Source of the DNA: Pseudomonas sp. MWU16-30317 | GTDB taxonomy: Bacteria > Pseudomonadota > Gammaproteobacteria > Pseudomonadales > Pseudomonadaceae | Assembly (NCBI RefSeq): GCF_020515695.1 | Contig: NZ_JAIWJA010000004.1 | Location: 248,001 to 312,000 of the forward strand | Direction of reading: 5' to 3' | DNA: 64,000 bases | Shown: in pieces, positions 37,196 through 44,799 of the stretch | How the letters are laid out: each line of letters begins with the position of its first letter | Position numbering within the stretch: position 1 is the first letter of the stretch | Position numbers and translations under genes: made by a program | Notes under the pieces: generated by a model | What the model saw: only the letters and a program-made list of their open reading frames with translations | The model's database searches: none | Told to the model about the DNA's origin: nothing

Positions 37196-38317
37196 ATGCA
37201 CATCGTTACCCTGCCAGACACTCCGCTGCTGGCCACCTCTATTCGCGCCACGGCGCAAGTCTTCGAAGACCCACGCTCACGTGCGCTGCTGGCACGCCTG
37301 GAGCAGATCGCCCCCAGCGATGCCAGTGTGCTGGTAATCGGTGCCACCGGCACCGGCAAGGAGCTGGTAGCGCGCCACGTACACCAGCTCAGCGATCGGC
37401 GCCAGGGACCGTTCGTGGCGGTAAACTGCGGGGCGTTCGCCGAGAATCTGGTCGAAGCAGAACTGTTCGGCCACGAGAAAGGCGCCTTCACCGGCGCCCT
37501 CACGACCAAAGCCGGCTGGTTCGAGGAGGCCCATGGCGGCACCCTGTTCCTGGACGAGATCGGCGATTTGCCGATGGCCATCCAGGTCAAGCTGCTACGG
37601 GTCTTGCAGGAGCGCGAGATCGTACGTGTGGGTTCACGCAAAAGCATCCCGGTGGATGTGCGGATCGTCGCGGCGACCAACGTCGCGCTGGAAAAGGCGG
37701 TCGCGGCGGGACGCTTCCGTGCCGATCTGTATTACCGCATCAACGTCGCGCGGCTCGACTTGCCTGCGCTGCAGGCACGCCCCGGCGACATCCTGCCGCT
37801 GGCTCGGCATTTTGTGGCGCGCCATGGCCGGCGTCTGGGGGCTCGGCATATCGAGCTGGAGCTGCAGGCCCAGCAAAAGTTGCTGCGCTACTCGTGGCCC
37901 GGCAATATCCGCGAGCTGGAGAATGCCATCCATCACGCGCTGCTGGTGTGTAGCGATCAGCGTATCCGCGAGGCCGACCTGCAGTTGTCCGAACTGCCGG
38001 CCGTGTTCCACGATTCAGCCGCGCAGCCCGCCGCTGCCGTTGACGCCCCACACACGGCCGACGCCTTGCTGCAGCGCGCCTTCGATCAGCTTTTCGAGGA
38101 ACAGCCCGAGCGCCTGCATGAGCACGTCGCCGATGGGCTGGTGCAGGCGGCCTACCGCTACTGCCAGCACAACCAGGTGCACACCGCCGAGCTGCTGGGC
38201 CTGAGCCGCAACATCACGCGGGCGCATCTGATTCGGATCGGGGCGCTGGTGGTCAACAAGCGGCGGGCGCCGTTGCTGGATCTCGACAACCCGCCGTTGG
38301 CGCATTTCTCGATTTGA
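37196..38317 (+). CDS. sfnR: Sigma-54-dependent activator without N-terminal sensor, SfnR-like
   Basis: This 373-residue protein goes almost straight into the AAA+ domain: Walker A GATGTGKELVARH near residue 49, the sigma-54 contact GAFTGAL near 98, Walker B GGTLFLDEIGDLP near 113, and the arginine finger region FRADLYYRINV near 173. A C-terminal helix-turn-helix follows around TAELLGLSRNITRAHLIRIGAL. There is no receiver or GAF domain, which is how SfnR of P. putida is built. SfnR controls sulfone and sulfonate use and is itself induced on sulfur starvation. Its targets here are unproven, since I found no sigma-54 promoter in the window. Confidence 0.75.
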   Translation: MHIVTLPDTPLLATSIRATAQVFEDPRSRALLARLEQIAPSDASVLVIGATGTGKELVARHVHQLSDRRQGPFVAVNCGAFAENLVEAELFGHEKGAFTGALTTKAGWFEEAHGGTLFLDEIGDLPMAIQVKLLRVLQEREIVRVGSRKSIPVDVRIVAATNVALEKAVAAGRFRADLYYRINVARLDLPALQARPGDILPLARHFVARHGRRLGARHIELELQAQQKLLRYSWPGNIRELENAIHHALLVCSDQRIREADLQLSELPAVFHDSAAQPAAAVDAPHTADALLQRAFDQLFEEQPERLHEHVADGLVQAAYRYCQHNQVHTAELLGLSRNITRAHLIRIGALVVNKRRAPLLDLDNPPLAHFSI

Positions 38318-38326
38318 GACCGATCC

Positions 38327-38350
38327 TGTAGCGCGACGTCATGCGCTACA
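38327..38350. repeat. Hairpin after the sigma-54 activator gene
   Basis: TGTAGCGC (38327-38334) and GCGCTACA (38343-38350) are perfect arms with an 8-base loop, ten bases after the stop. There is no U-tract, so a simple intrinsic terminator is not assured. Confidence 0.45.
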
Positions 38351-38400
38351 TGTCGCGGTACAGCAAGCCATCAATACGACAGCCTCCAACGTCGTACACC

Positions 38401-38431
38401 TGTGGGAGCAGCGCTTGCTCGCGACGCGGCC
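38401..38431. repeat. REP palindrome
   Basis: One direct REP copy with core GTGGGAGCAGCGCTTGCTCG lies between the activator and methyltransferase-like genes. Confidence 0.8.
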
Positions 38432-38496
38432 AGTGCTGACACCCCCTCTCAACCTGCTACCTTAGATCCGGACCTTCTCTCAATCCAAGGACATCC

Positions 38497-39309
38497 ATGA
38501 ACCGTTCGCTACTGGCCCTGACCCTCGCCACTCTGCTGGCACCTGCCCTGTCCCACGCCGCGACTTCATCTGCCGCGATTACCGATACGCAATACCAGCA
38601 AGTCCTCAAAGGCCCATGGCGCGCGCCGGAAAACAGCGTCCGCGACCCGTACCGCCACCCCGAACAAACCCTGAAGTTCTTCGGCCTGCGCAACAACCAG
38701 ACGGTCATCGAGATCACCCCAGGTGGCGGCTGGTACAGCGAAGTCCTCGCGCCCTTGCTCAAGGATCACGGTCGCTACATCGCCGCCCTGCAAGGCCCGA
38801 CGCCCACCGACACCCTCAAGCGCAAGTTCGATGCCGACCCCGAGCATTACGCCAAGGCGCAATTCGTCACCTTCGATCCCGCTGCGCCGATATTCGGCAA
38901 ACCGGCCTCCGCCGACCTGGTGCTGACTTTTCGCAACGTGCACAACTGGGTCATGGCCGATGACGCCGCGCAGATGTTCTCGGCCTTCTTCAAGGTGCTC
39001 AAACCAGGTGGCGTGCTCGGCGTGGTCGACCACCGCGCCAAGGATGGCGTCGACCTGCAGAGCATCAAGGACAGCGGCTACCTGCCCACCGCCTATGTGG
39101 TGAAGCTGGCGACCGCGGCGGGCTTCAAATTGCAGGCACAAAGCGAAATCAACGCCAACCCCAAAGACACCAAGGACTACCCGGCAGGCGTGTGGACGCT
39201 GCCGCCGACCCTGAAACTGGGTGATCAGGACCGGGCCAAGTACGTGGCGATCGGCGAGTCGGATCGGTTGACGTTGCGGTTCGTGAAACCTGGCAGAGTC
39301 GAGCAGTAG
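38497..39309 (+). CDS. Exported class I SAM-methyltransferase-like protein
   Basis: The 270-residue protein begins with a clear signal peptide (SLLALTLATLLAPALSHAA). It continues with a methyltransferase fold: motif I VIEITPGGGWYSEVLAPLL near residue 69, DLVLTFRNVHNWV near 140 and FKVLKPGGVLGVVDHRA near 167. Such proteins with signal peptides occur across Pseudomonas and are poorly understood, because SAM is not expected in the periplasm. It could be an inactive fold or use another cofactor. It is monocistronic. Confidence 0.85.
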   Translation: MNRSLLALTLATLLAPALSHAATSSAAITDTQYQQVLKGPWRAPENSVRDPYRHPEQTLKFFGLRNNQTVIEITPGGGWYSEVLAPLLKDHGRYIAALQGPTPTDTLKRKFDADPEHYAKAQFVTFDPAAPIFGKPASADLVLTFRNVHNWVMADDAAQMFSAFFKVLKPGGVLGVVDHRAKDGVDLQSIKDSGYLPTAYVVKLATAAGFKLQAQSEINANPKDTKDYPAGVWTLPPTLKLGDQDRAKYVAIGESDRLTLRFVKPGRVEQ

Positions 39310-39634
39310 ATCGCCTCCCCCGACAACAGGCAGCAATGCTCGTAGCAGAGCGCCTGCTTCGCGCAATCCGCGCAGGGGCCAAACCGCCCCTGTGCGATGG
39401 CTCATCGGCGATGCCATTACCCGCCAGGGGCGCCTCTGCGCGCACACCTGTCAGATCTGCTAGTACACCTTGCCCACCGAATAGCTGAGACTCGCACCTG
39501 TCGCAATGACCGGATGCAACGTGTTTGGCCTTGAGCGCCTTGCTGGATATCCGCCAATCACCACCAAGCGTGGCGATGCAACTGGTCAGCACAAAGCGTT
39601 TCATGCCCATGAGACAAGCGAGGACCTATATGTC
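39310..39634. other. Intergenic stretch without recognised gene
   Basis: I see no convincing coding sequence, REP or palindrome here. The frame of the glycosyltransferase is open back to 39506, but that stretch lacks a ribosome site and homology. A promoter for the glycosyltransferase is expected here but not identified. Confidence 0.4.
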
Positions 39635-41461
39635 ATGGAAGGACTCTATTTTCCCGCGTTCTACTACTGCATCGCCCCCCTCATCATTTTCAACAGATAC
39701 CGGTTCGGATTACTCAGCGACGGCCTGTGGGGGATCCTGTGGCTAGGTGGCCTGATCGGCGCCGCAGCTTTGGCCATATCGATCACAGCTAACGCGCACA
39801 CGGTTTTGATCGCAAGCGTGGCGGTTCTCTCGTTCGGTGCCTTGGCCAAAACGTCGATGCCCTGCATCAATCTCTTCGGGGTAGGGTACCTGATGTGCAA
39901 ATTCAGCTTGCCAGTGGGGGTCGTGGTTGCCGCCGATAACGCGATGCAATCTATAAACCCTGCACCCCCCGCAGCGTTCATATATTACTTGCTGCTAACA
40001 CTGTTCTTGGGCGGAGCAATATTCTATACACTCTGCAGTCTGCTTGTAGACTTGCCGAAGTACACCCTCAACTACCCAAAACGTACGGCCACCCAAAAAA
40101 TCATAGACGCGCAACAGAGCAAAACGACGCCTAAAGTATCTATTCATCTGCCCTGCTATTCAGAACCTCCGCATTTGGTGATCGACACATTGAATGCGCT
40201 GTCGCGACTCAATTATGTGAATTTTGAAGTACTGGTTATCGACAACAACACTCAGGATCCTGCTCTGTGGCTGCCCGTAGAGCAGCACTGCAGAGCGCTA
40301 GGTACCCGATTTCGCTTCTTCCACGTTGCACCGCTTGCCGGTGCGAAGTCTGGCGCTTTGAATTTTGCGCTTCGCCACACTGCGGCCGATGCGGAACTGG
40401 TCATGACCGTGGACGCGGATTATGAAGTGCTGCCCGATTTTCTGATCAGATTTGTGCCCCTCTTCGAAGACCAAAAAACAGGCTTCCTACAAACCAGCCA
40501 GGATTATCGTGAGTGGCAGCAAAACGAATTTCTCCGTGGCGTTTACTGCCATTACACTCCAGGCCACAAGAGCATCAACCCTGCGTTGAACGAGTACAAC
40601 GTTGGTTGTCTGGCCGGTACGGTGTGCCTGATCCGCCGCACACTGTTCGACGAAGTCGGCGGCTGGGCCGAATGGGCTTTGGCAGAAGATCTGGAGCTTT
40701 CCATCAGGATAATGTCTGCGGGCTATACGGGGCACGTGATCGCTGAAACATGGGGCCACGGGCTGATTCCAGAGACGATCGAAGGCATGCATAAACAACA
40801 ATTTCGCTGGTGGGCCGGCGCCAACCAGGATTTCCGAATACATTGGCGGCGATACATCGGCCTCGACAACACCCAAAAACTTACAACTGCACAGCGAAGT
40901 TTTCGATTCTATGCCTTTACCAAGGATCTGATGCATACCGGCCGCTTCATTACCGAGCTCCTGCTCTTGATTCCCTGCGTATACCTCATTGCCAACGACA
41001 AAGATATCTACCTCCCGTATGGGCTCATGTTTTTAAGCCTGGCGTTCATTCCAGAACAAAACATCAGGCTATGGATCGAGGTCAAGGATCTGGGGGGACG
41101 TCATTATAGCGACTATGTCCTGACGCTGTTGCTCAAAGGTTCTCTTCGGTGGATCAAAATTCAGGCGTTTGTGCTGCCAATGCTCGGCAAGAAAATGTCA
41201 TGGGTAAGAACCAATAAATTCAAACAATCCAGCAGCCTCATCGAAAGTGTCTACTCCTCGCAGGCCGAAACGCTGATTGGCATCGGGTATCTGGCCGTTG
41301 CCGCTACGATATTTTGCTTTGCGCACTTCAGAAATCTCGATTTTTTGGCACTCGTAGCTATTGCGTCATTCGTCAACGGTGTGACTTTGATGTCCGCCCT
41401 GATCATGGCAATCATCAGCGACCGATCCCTGCAACGCCTGCGCGATACGCCAGCATCATGA
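39635..41461 (+). CDS. Membrane-bound processive family-2 glycosyltransferase, cellulose-synthase-like
   Basis: This 608-residue protein has two or more N-terminal membrane helices, then a GT-A domain. Key features are HLPCYSEPPHLVIDTL, the D in VLVIDNNTQDP near residue 205, DxD in MTVDADYEV near 257, the catalytic-acid region WALAEDLELS near 350, and QQFRWWAG near 388 (the QxxRW of processive enzymes). C-terminal membrane segments follow. There is no PilZ domain and no bcsB or other bcs partner. I chose 39635 because AGGA precedes it. Base composition is more AT-rich than all neighbours, which suggests acquisition by transfer. The polysaccharide made is unknown. Confidence 0.85.
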   Translation: MEGLYFPAFYYCIAPLIIFNRYRFGLLSDGLWGILWLGGLIGAAALAISITANAHTVLIASVAVLSFGALAKTSMPCINLFGVGYLMCKFSLPVGVVVAADNAMQSINPAPPAAFIYYLLLTLFLGGAIFYTLCSLLVDLPKYTLNYPKRTATQKIIDAQQSKTTPKVSIHLPCYSEPPHLVIDTLNALSRLNYVNFEVLVIDNNTQDPALWLPVEQHCRALGTRFRFFHVAPLAGAKSGALNFALRHTAADAELVMTVDADYEVLPDFLIRFVPLFEDQKTGFLQTSQDYREWQQNEFLRGVYCHYTPGHKSINPALNEYNVGCLAGTVCLIRRTLFDEVGGWAEWALAEDLELSIRIMSAGYTGHVIAETWGHGLIPETIEGMHKQQFRWWAGANQDFRIHWRRYIGLDNTQKLTTAQRSFRFYAFTKDLMHTGRFITELLLLIPCVYLIANDKDIYLPYGLMFLSLAFIPEQNIRLWIEVKDLGGRHYSDYVLTLLLKGSLRWIKIQAFVLPMLGKKMSWVRTNKFKQSSSLIESVYSSQAETLIGIGYLAVAATIFCFAHFRNLDFLALVAIASFVNGVTLMSALIMAIISDRSLQRLRDTPAS

Positions 41462-41560
41462 CGCTTGGACCCAGCGCTCAAAATACCGTGCTGGCATGCG
41501 CGTAGGCCGCCTGTTGCCCGGCCCACCCCGCTAACCGGATCTAAGCATAGGCTTATCTAC

Positions 41561-41580
41561 TATTTGGTATATACCAAATA
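41561..41580. promoter_or_regulatory. Perfect 20-bp palindrome, probable GntR/HutC-type operator
   Basis: TATTTGGTATATACCAAATA is its own reverse complement. The core TGGTATATACCA resembles operators of HutC/UTRA-type GntR regulators (for example the NagR and PhnF sites). A UTRA regulator is encoded at the end of the gene set that starts 45 bases downstream, so this is its likely binding site and it probably governs the whole set. Confidence 0.7.
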
Positions 41581-41625
41581 TCTGGATTATAAAGAGCGCC
41601 CCCCACCGTGCAGGCAATCTGATTC

Positions 41626-42546
41626 ATGGCGTCGCTGAAAATAATGCTCGAGTACTTCCACCCTTGGCCGAATTCGGCAGGGTTCTACCTGGCCCGCGAA
41701 CGTGGCTGGTACGCCGAACTGGGCCTGGATGTAGAGCTGCGCGTGGCCGATCCGGAGCGCGGCGACAGCCTGCAGCACTTGGTCGAGCAGCAGGTGGAAC
41801 TGGCGGTATGCCCAAGCAATCGTCTGCTGGTACGCCGCGATCGGGGTCAAGCGCTCACGGGCGTCGCCGCCATCAACCATGCCGGTCTGGAAGCGTTTCA
41901 AACCCTCAGGGAATTCGCCATCGAGCGCCCCCGCGATTTGATGGGCAAACGCCTGGCCCTGAATCCCACACCCCGTGGCCTGGCAATGGTCCGCGACTTG
42001 GTGCGCCGCGATGGCGGTGACCCCGATGCGGTGATCATCGTCGACAGCGGCGCCCGCGAACTGCGCCCAGAAGAACTCGCCGCCGGGGTCGCCGACGCCA
42101 GCTTTGGCGGCTATTGGGCCTGGGAAGCCTTGATGGACAGCCCCATACCCGCAGAACGTCGGGTGGTGCACCGCGTCAGCGATTGGGGGGCTGTGGCCTA
42201 CCACAGCTATCTGCTGGCGGCAGGCGATGCCTGGCGGGCGGCCAACGAGGCAACGCTGCGAGCGTTTCTGCAGGCCAGCAAACGTGGCTTCGAGGCCGTT
42301 GCGCAAGAGCCGGGCCTGGCATTGGCGGCCTATGAGCGGGTCATTCCATACTTCCCCACCACACTGATCGAGCGCTCGCTGCACCTGATCGCGCCGACCT
42401 GGCTGCATCAAGGGCAATGGGGCCAGCAACGTCAGGCACTGGTGGAGCCTTATGCCCACTGGCTGCACGAACACGGTATCGTTACCCACCCGCATGCCTG
42501 GCAGCAGGCGATCACCAACGACTACCTGACGGAGCCTCAGGCATGA
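41626..42546 (+). CDS. THI5/NMT1-like binding-protein-fold protein without signal peptide
   Basis: The 306-residue protein starts SLKIMLEYFHPWPNSAGFYLARERGWYAELGLDVEL, matching the N-terminus of THI5/NMT1-like proteins (yeast pyrimidine synthase and bacterial pyrimidine-precursor binding proteins). There is no signal peptide, and an in-frame TGA at 41620-41622 rules out a longer N-terminus. The cysteine-rich CCCFC signature of yeast Thi5 is absent. No ABC permease or ATPase is nearby. It may therefore be a cytoplasmic enzyme or ligand sensor and not a transporter part. It overlaps the kinase gene by four bases. Confidence 0.75.
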   Translation: MASLKIMLEYFHPWPNSAGFYLARERGWYAELGLDVELRVADPERGDSLQHLVEQQVELAVCPSNRLLVRRDRGQALTGVAAINHAGLEAFQTLREFAIERPRDLMGKRLALNPTPRGLAMVRDLVRRDGGDPDAVIIVDSGARELRPEELAAGVADASFGGYWAWEALMDSPIPAERRVVHRVSDWGAVAYHSYLLAAGDAWRAANEATLRAFLQASKRGFEAVAQEPGLALAAYERVIPYFPTTLIERSLHLIAPTWLHQGQWGQQRQALVEPYAHWLHEHGIVTHPHAWQQAITNDYLTEPQA

Positions 42547-44699
42547 GCCAACCCCTGCACACCCATGGTCTGGCCGGCGAACAAGTGGCCGCCGACTGGC
42601 CGGCACTGAGCAGCAGCGACGTGAACAGTGTGCTGAGGCATTTCCCGCACCTGGGCGAACTGTTGCGCATCGATTGGCACAGCCCGCGGCCGTTCTCCTC
42701 GGCAGCGTTGATCAGCACCGATCGCGGTGAATGGTTCGTCAAGCGTCACCATCACACGGTGCGCGAGCCTGCGTGGCTGGAGGAGGAACACGCCTTTATC
42801 GCACATTTGCGCCAGCGCGGTATAGGCGCCCCCGAGGTGCAAGCCAGCAGTGACGGGCGCAGCGCTTTGCAGATCGGCGACTGGACCTACGAGATCCACC
42901 GCCGCGCCGGCGGCCAGGACCTGTACCGCGATGCGCAGTCCTGGTCGCCGTTCCAGACCCGCGCTCACGCCTATGCCGCCGGGAAAAATCTGGCGCAGTT
43001 GCACAATGGCGCCGAAGGGTTCAGCGCGCCACTGCGCCAGGCGCAGGTGCTGACCAGCCGTTGGCAAGTGTTCGCCGCTGAGGATCCCCTCGCAGCGTTG
43101 ACGGGCTACCTGCGCGCACATCCGGCCGTGGCCGCGTACCTGGGGCAACGGGACTGGCAGGCCGAGCTGCAGCGCCACGTGCTGCCGGCACTGCATGCTC
43201 TGCGCCCCTGGCTGGCCGACCAGCCGCCCTTGTGGACGCACAACGACTGGCACGCTTCCAATCTGCTGTGGGACGCCCACGACCAGGTCGAGAGCGTGCT
43301 GGATTTCGGCTTGTGCGACCGCACCTTCGCGCTCTATGACCTGGCCACCGCGCTGGAACGCAATACCGTGCCCTGGCTGCAACTGGACAGCGACGGACAG
43401 GCCCGTGCCGACCTGGGGATGGTCGACGCATTGCTGGAGGGGTATCACGCGCTGCGGCCGTTGTCCGCGCCATCGATCACGGCCCTGACGGCTTTGCTGC
43501 CGGTGGTGCACGCCGACTTCGCGCTGTCGGAGATGGTCTATTTCGCCGAGGTCCTGGGCAATCTGGAGAGCACCGATATCGCCTGGCAGCGGTATCTGCT
43601 GGGGCATACCGAGTGGTTCGCCGGGGCCGAGGGGCAGCGATTGCTGGCGCATCTGCAGCGCAAACGATTTTCGTCGGGGCCGGCGCAGGAGCTGACGGAT
43701 CTGTGCGAGCAGGGCTGGCCTCTTCGCGGGCAAGCCTTGCTGCCACAGAGACAACAGGCACAGAGTCGTCCACTTGCGGGAGCAAGACTTGCCCGCGAAA
43801 AGGCCCCTACAGACACCCGAGAAGACACTGACCCACTGGTATCCATAGATTGGCTCGCCGCCCATCTGCACCAGCCCGGCCTGGTCATTCTCGACGCCAC
43901 GGTCGTGCTGCCCTCCCCGCGTTTCGACGGCGACTATCGGGCCGACAGCGGCTACCCAGGCTGGCTCGACGAGCACATCCCTGGCTCCCGCCATGCCGAC
44001 CTGACCCGCGATCTGCACAACGCCGACGCTGCCTACAGCTTCGCCATGCCGGGCCTCGACGCCCTGGCTGCGCAGTTGCAACGCCTGGGCATCGACGATC
44101 ACAGCCGCATCGTCATCCATGATCGCAACGACGGCTTCTGGGCCGCGCGCCTGTGGTGGATGCTGCGCAGCGTCGGCATCCAAGCCAGTCTCCTCGACGG
44201 CGGGCTGACAGCCTGGCGTGCTGCGGGCCTGCCGATCGACACAGGGCCGGGCCGCGAGCAGCCGAGCGTCTCGGTTCCGACGCTGCGCCCACAGCCCGGC
44301 CATTGGGTCGATCAACAACAGGTGCTGGCCGTCAGCCAGGGCCAAACTACGGGCCGACTGGTCTGCGCCTTGGGCCAAGGGGTGTTCGAAGGCACTGCCG
44401 CCACCCGCTATCAGCGCCGCGGGCACATCCCCGGCAGCCTCAATCGCCCTGCCCGGCAACTGTTCGACGAGCAAGGCCGCTACTTGCCCCGCGCTCAGCT
44501 AAAAGAAGTCCTGGGTGCGGCGTTGCTAGTCAGTCACGAGCCCCTGCTGCTGTACTGCGGCGGTGGCATTTCAGCGGCTGCCACTGCTTTTGCCCTGACC
44601 CTGCTGGGGCGCGCCAACGTGATGATCTACGATGGCTCGCTACAGCAGTGGAGCGCCAACCCCGCCTTGCCAATGACCACCGGACCAACTCCGGCCTGA
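42543..44699 (+). CDS. APH-type kinase fused to tandem-rhodanese sulfurtransferase
   Basis: One uninterrupted frame of 718 residues. Residues 1 to about 390 are an APH/choline-kinase-like domain: WFVKRHHHTV near 62, HNDWH at 233-237 (catalytic Asp 235), then LDFGLCDRTFALYDLATAL (Mg-binding DFG). Residues about 433-718 are a double rhodanese of the SseA/thiosulfate sulfurtransferase type with LLLYCGGGISAAATAF (active Cys 672). The joint, about residues 392-422, is translated from a pair of REP elements. The start overlaps the previous gene (ATGA). ThiK-type thiamine kinases belong to the same superfamily as the first domain, but the substrate is unknown. The fusion may yield one bifunctional protein or be processed. 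Confidence 0.85.
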   Translation: MSQPLHTHGLAGEQVAADWPALSSSDVNSVLRHFPHLGELLRIDWHSPRPFSSAALISTDRGEWFVKRHHHTVREPAWLEEEHAFIAHLRQRGIGAPEVQASSDGRSALQIGDWTYEIHRRAGGQDLYRDAQSWSPFQTRAHAYAAGKNLAQLHNGAEGFSAPLRQAQVLTSRWQVFAAEDPLAALTGYLRAHPAVAAYLGQRDWQAELQRHVLPALHALRPWLADQPPLWTHNDWHASNLLWDAHDQVESVLDFGLCDRTFALYDLATALERNTVPWLQLDSDGQARADLGMVDALLEGYHALRPLSAPSITALTALLPVVHADFALSEMVYFAEVLGNLESTDIAWQRYLLGHTEWFAGAEGQRLLAHLQRKRFSSGPAQELTDLCEQGWPLRGQALLPQRQQAQSRPLAGARLAREKAPTDTREDTDPLVSIDWLAAHLHQPGLVILDATVVLPSPRFDGDYRADSGYPGWLDEHIPGSRHADLTRDLHNADAAYSFAMPGLDALAAQLQRLGIDDHSRIVIHDRNDGFWAARLWWMLRSVGIQASLLDGGLTAWRAAGLPIDTGPGREQPSVSVPTLRPQPGHWVDQQQVLAVSQGQTTGRLVCALGQGVFEGTAATRYQRRGHIPGSLNRPARQLFDEQGRYLPRAQLKEVLGAALLVSHEPLLLYCGGGISAAATAFALTLLGRANVMIYDGSLQQWSANPALPMTTGPTPA
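43717..43807. repeat. Opposed REP pair inside a coding frame
   Basis: TTCGCGGGCAAGCCTTGCTG (inverse, 43717-43748) and GCGGGAGCAAGACTTGCCCG (direct, 43776-43805) lie within the kinase-sulfurtransferase frame. The translated result is PLRGQALLPQ and AGARLAREKAP. Confidence 0.85.
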
Positions 44700-44721
44700 T
44701 TTGCCGATTCAATTCCAATGC

Positions 44722-44762
44722 CTCATCCTGCGCTCCCAATAAAAAACGGCGCAGCGGATGAG
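44722..44762. promoter_or_regulatory. Bulged stem-loop ahead of the TonB receptor gene
   Basis: CTCATCCTGCGC (44722-44733) pairs with GCGCAG (44749-44754) and, after a two-base bulge, GATGAG (44757-44762). The 15-base loop contains an A-run. It lies 37 bases before the receptor start and could set the level of receptor expression or mark an internal mRNA end. Confidence 0.45.
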
Positions 44763-44799
44763 TGCGCTCGGCCATCCCTCTGTCATGCAAGGAGCTGTA

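Noticed and set aside
41462..41625. Thiamine-pyrophosphate riboswitch ahead of the THI5-like gene
   Set aside because: I looked for the conserved CTGAGA and ACCTGATCTGG-like elements in this leader and did not find them.
42537..44474. 645-codon open frame antisense to the kinase-sulfurtransferase gene
   Set aside because: The sense frame has clear catalytic motifs in both domains; the antisense translation has none.
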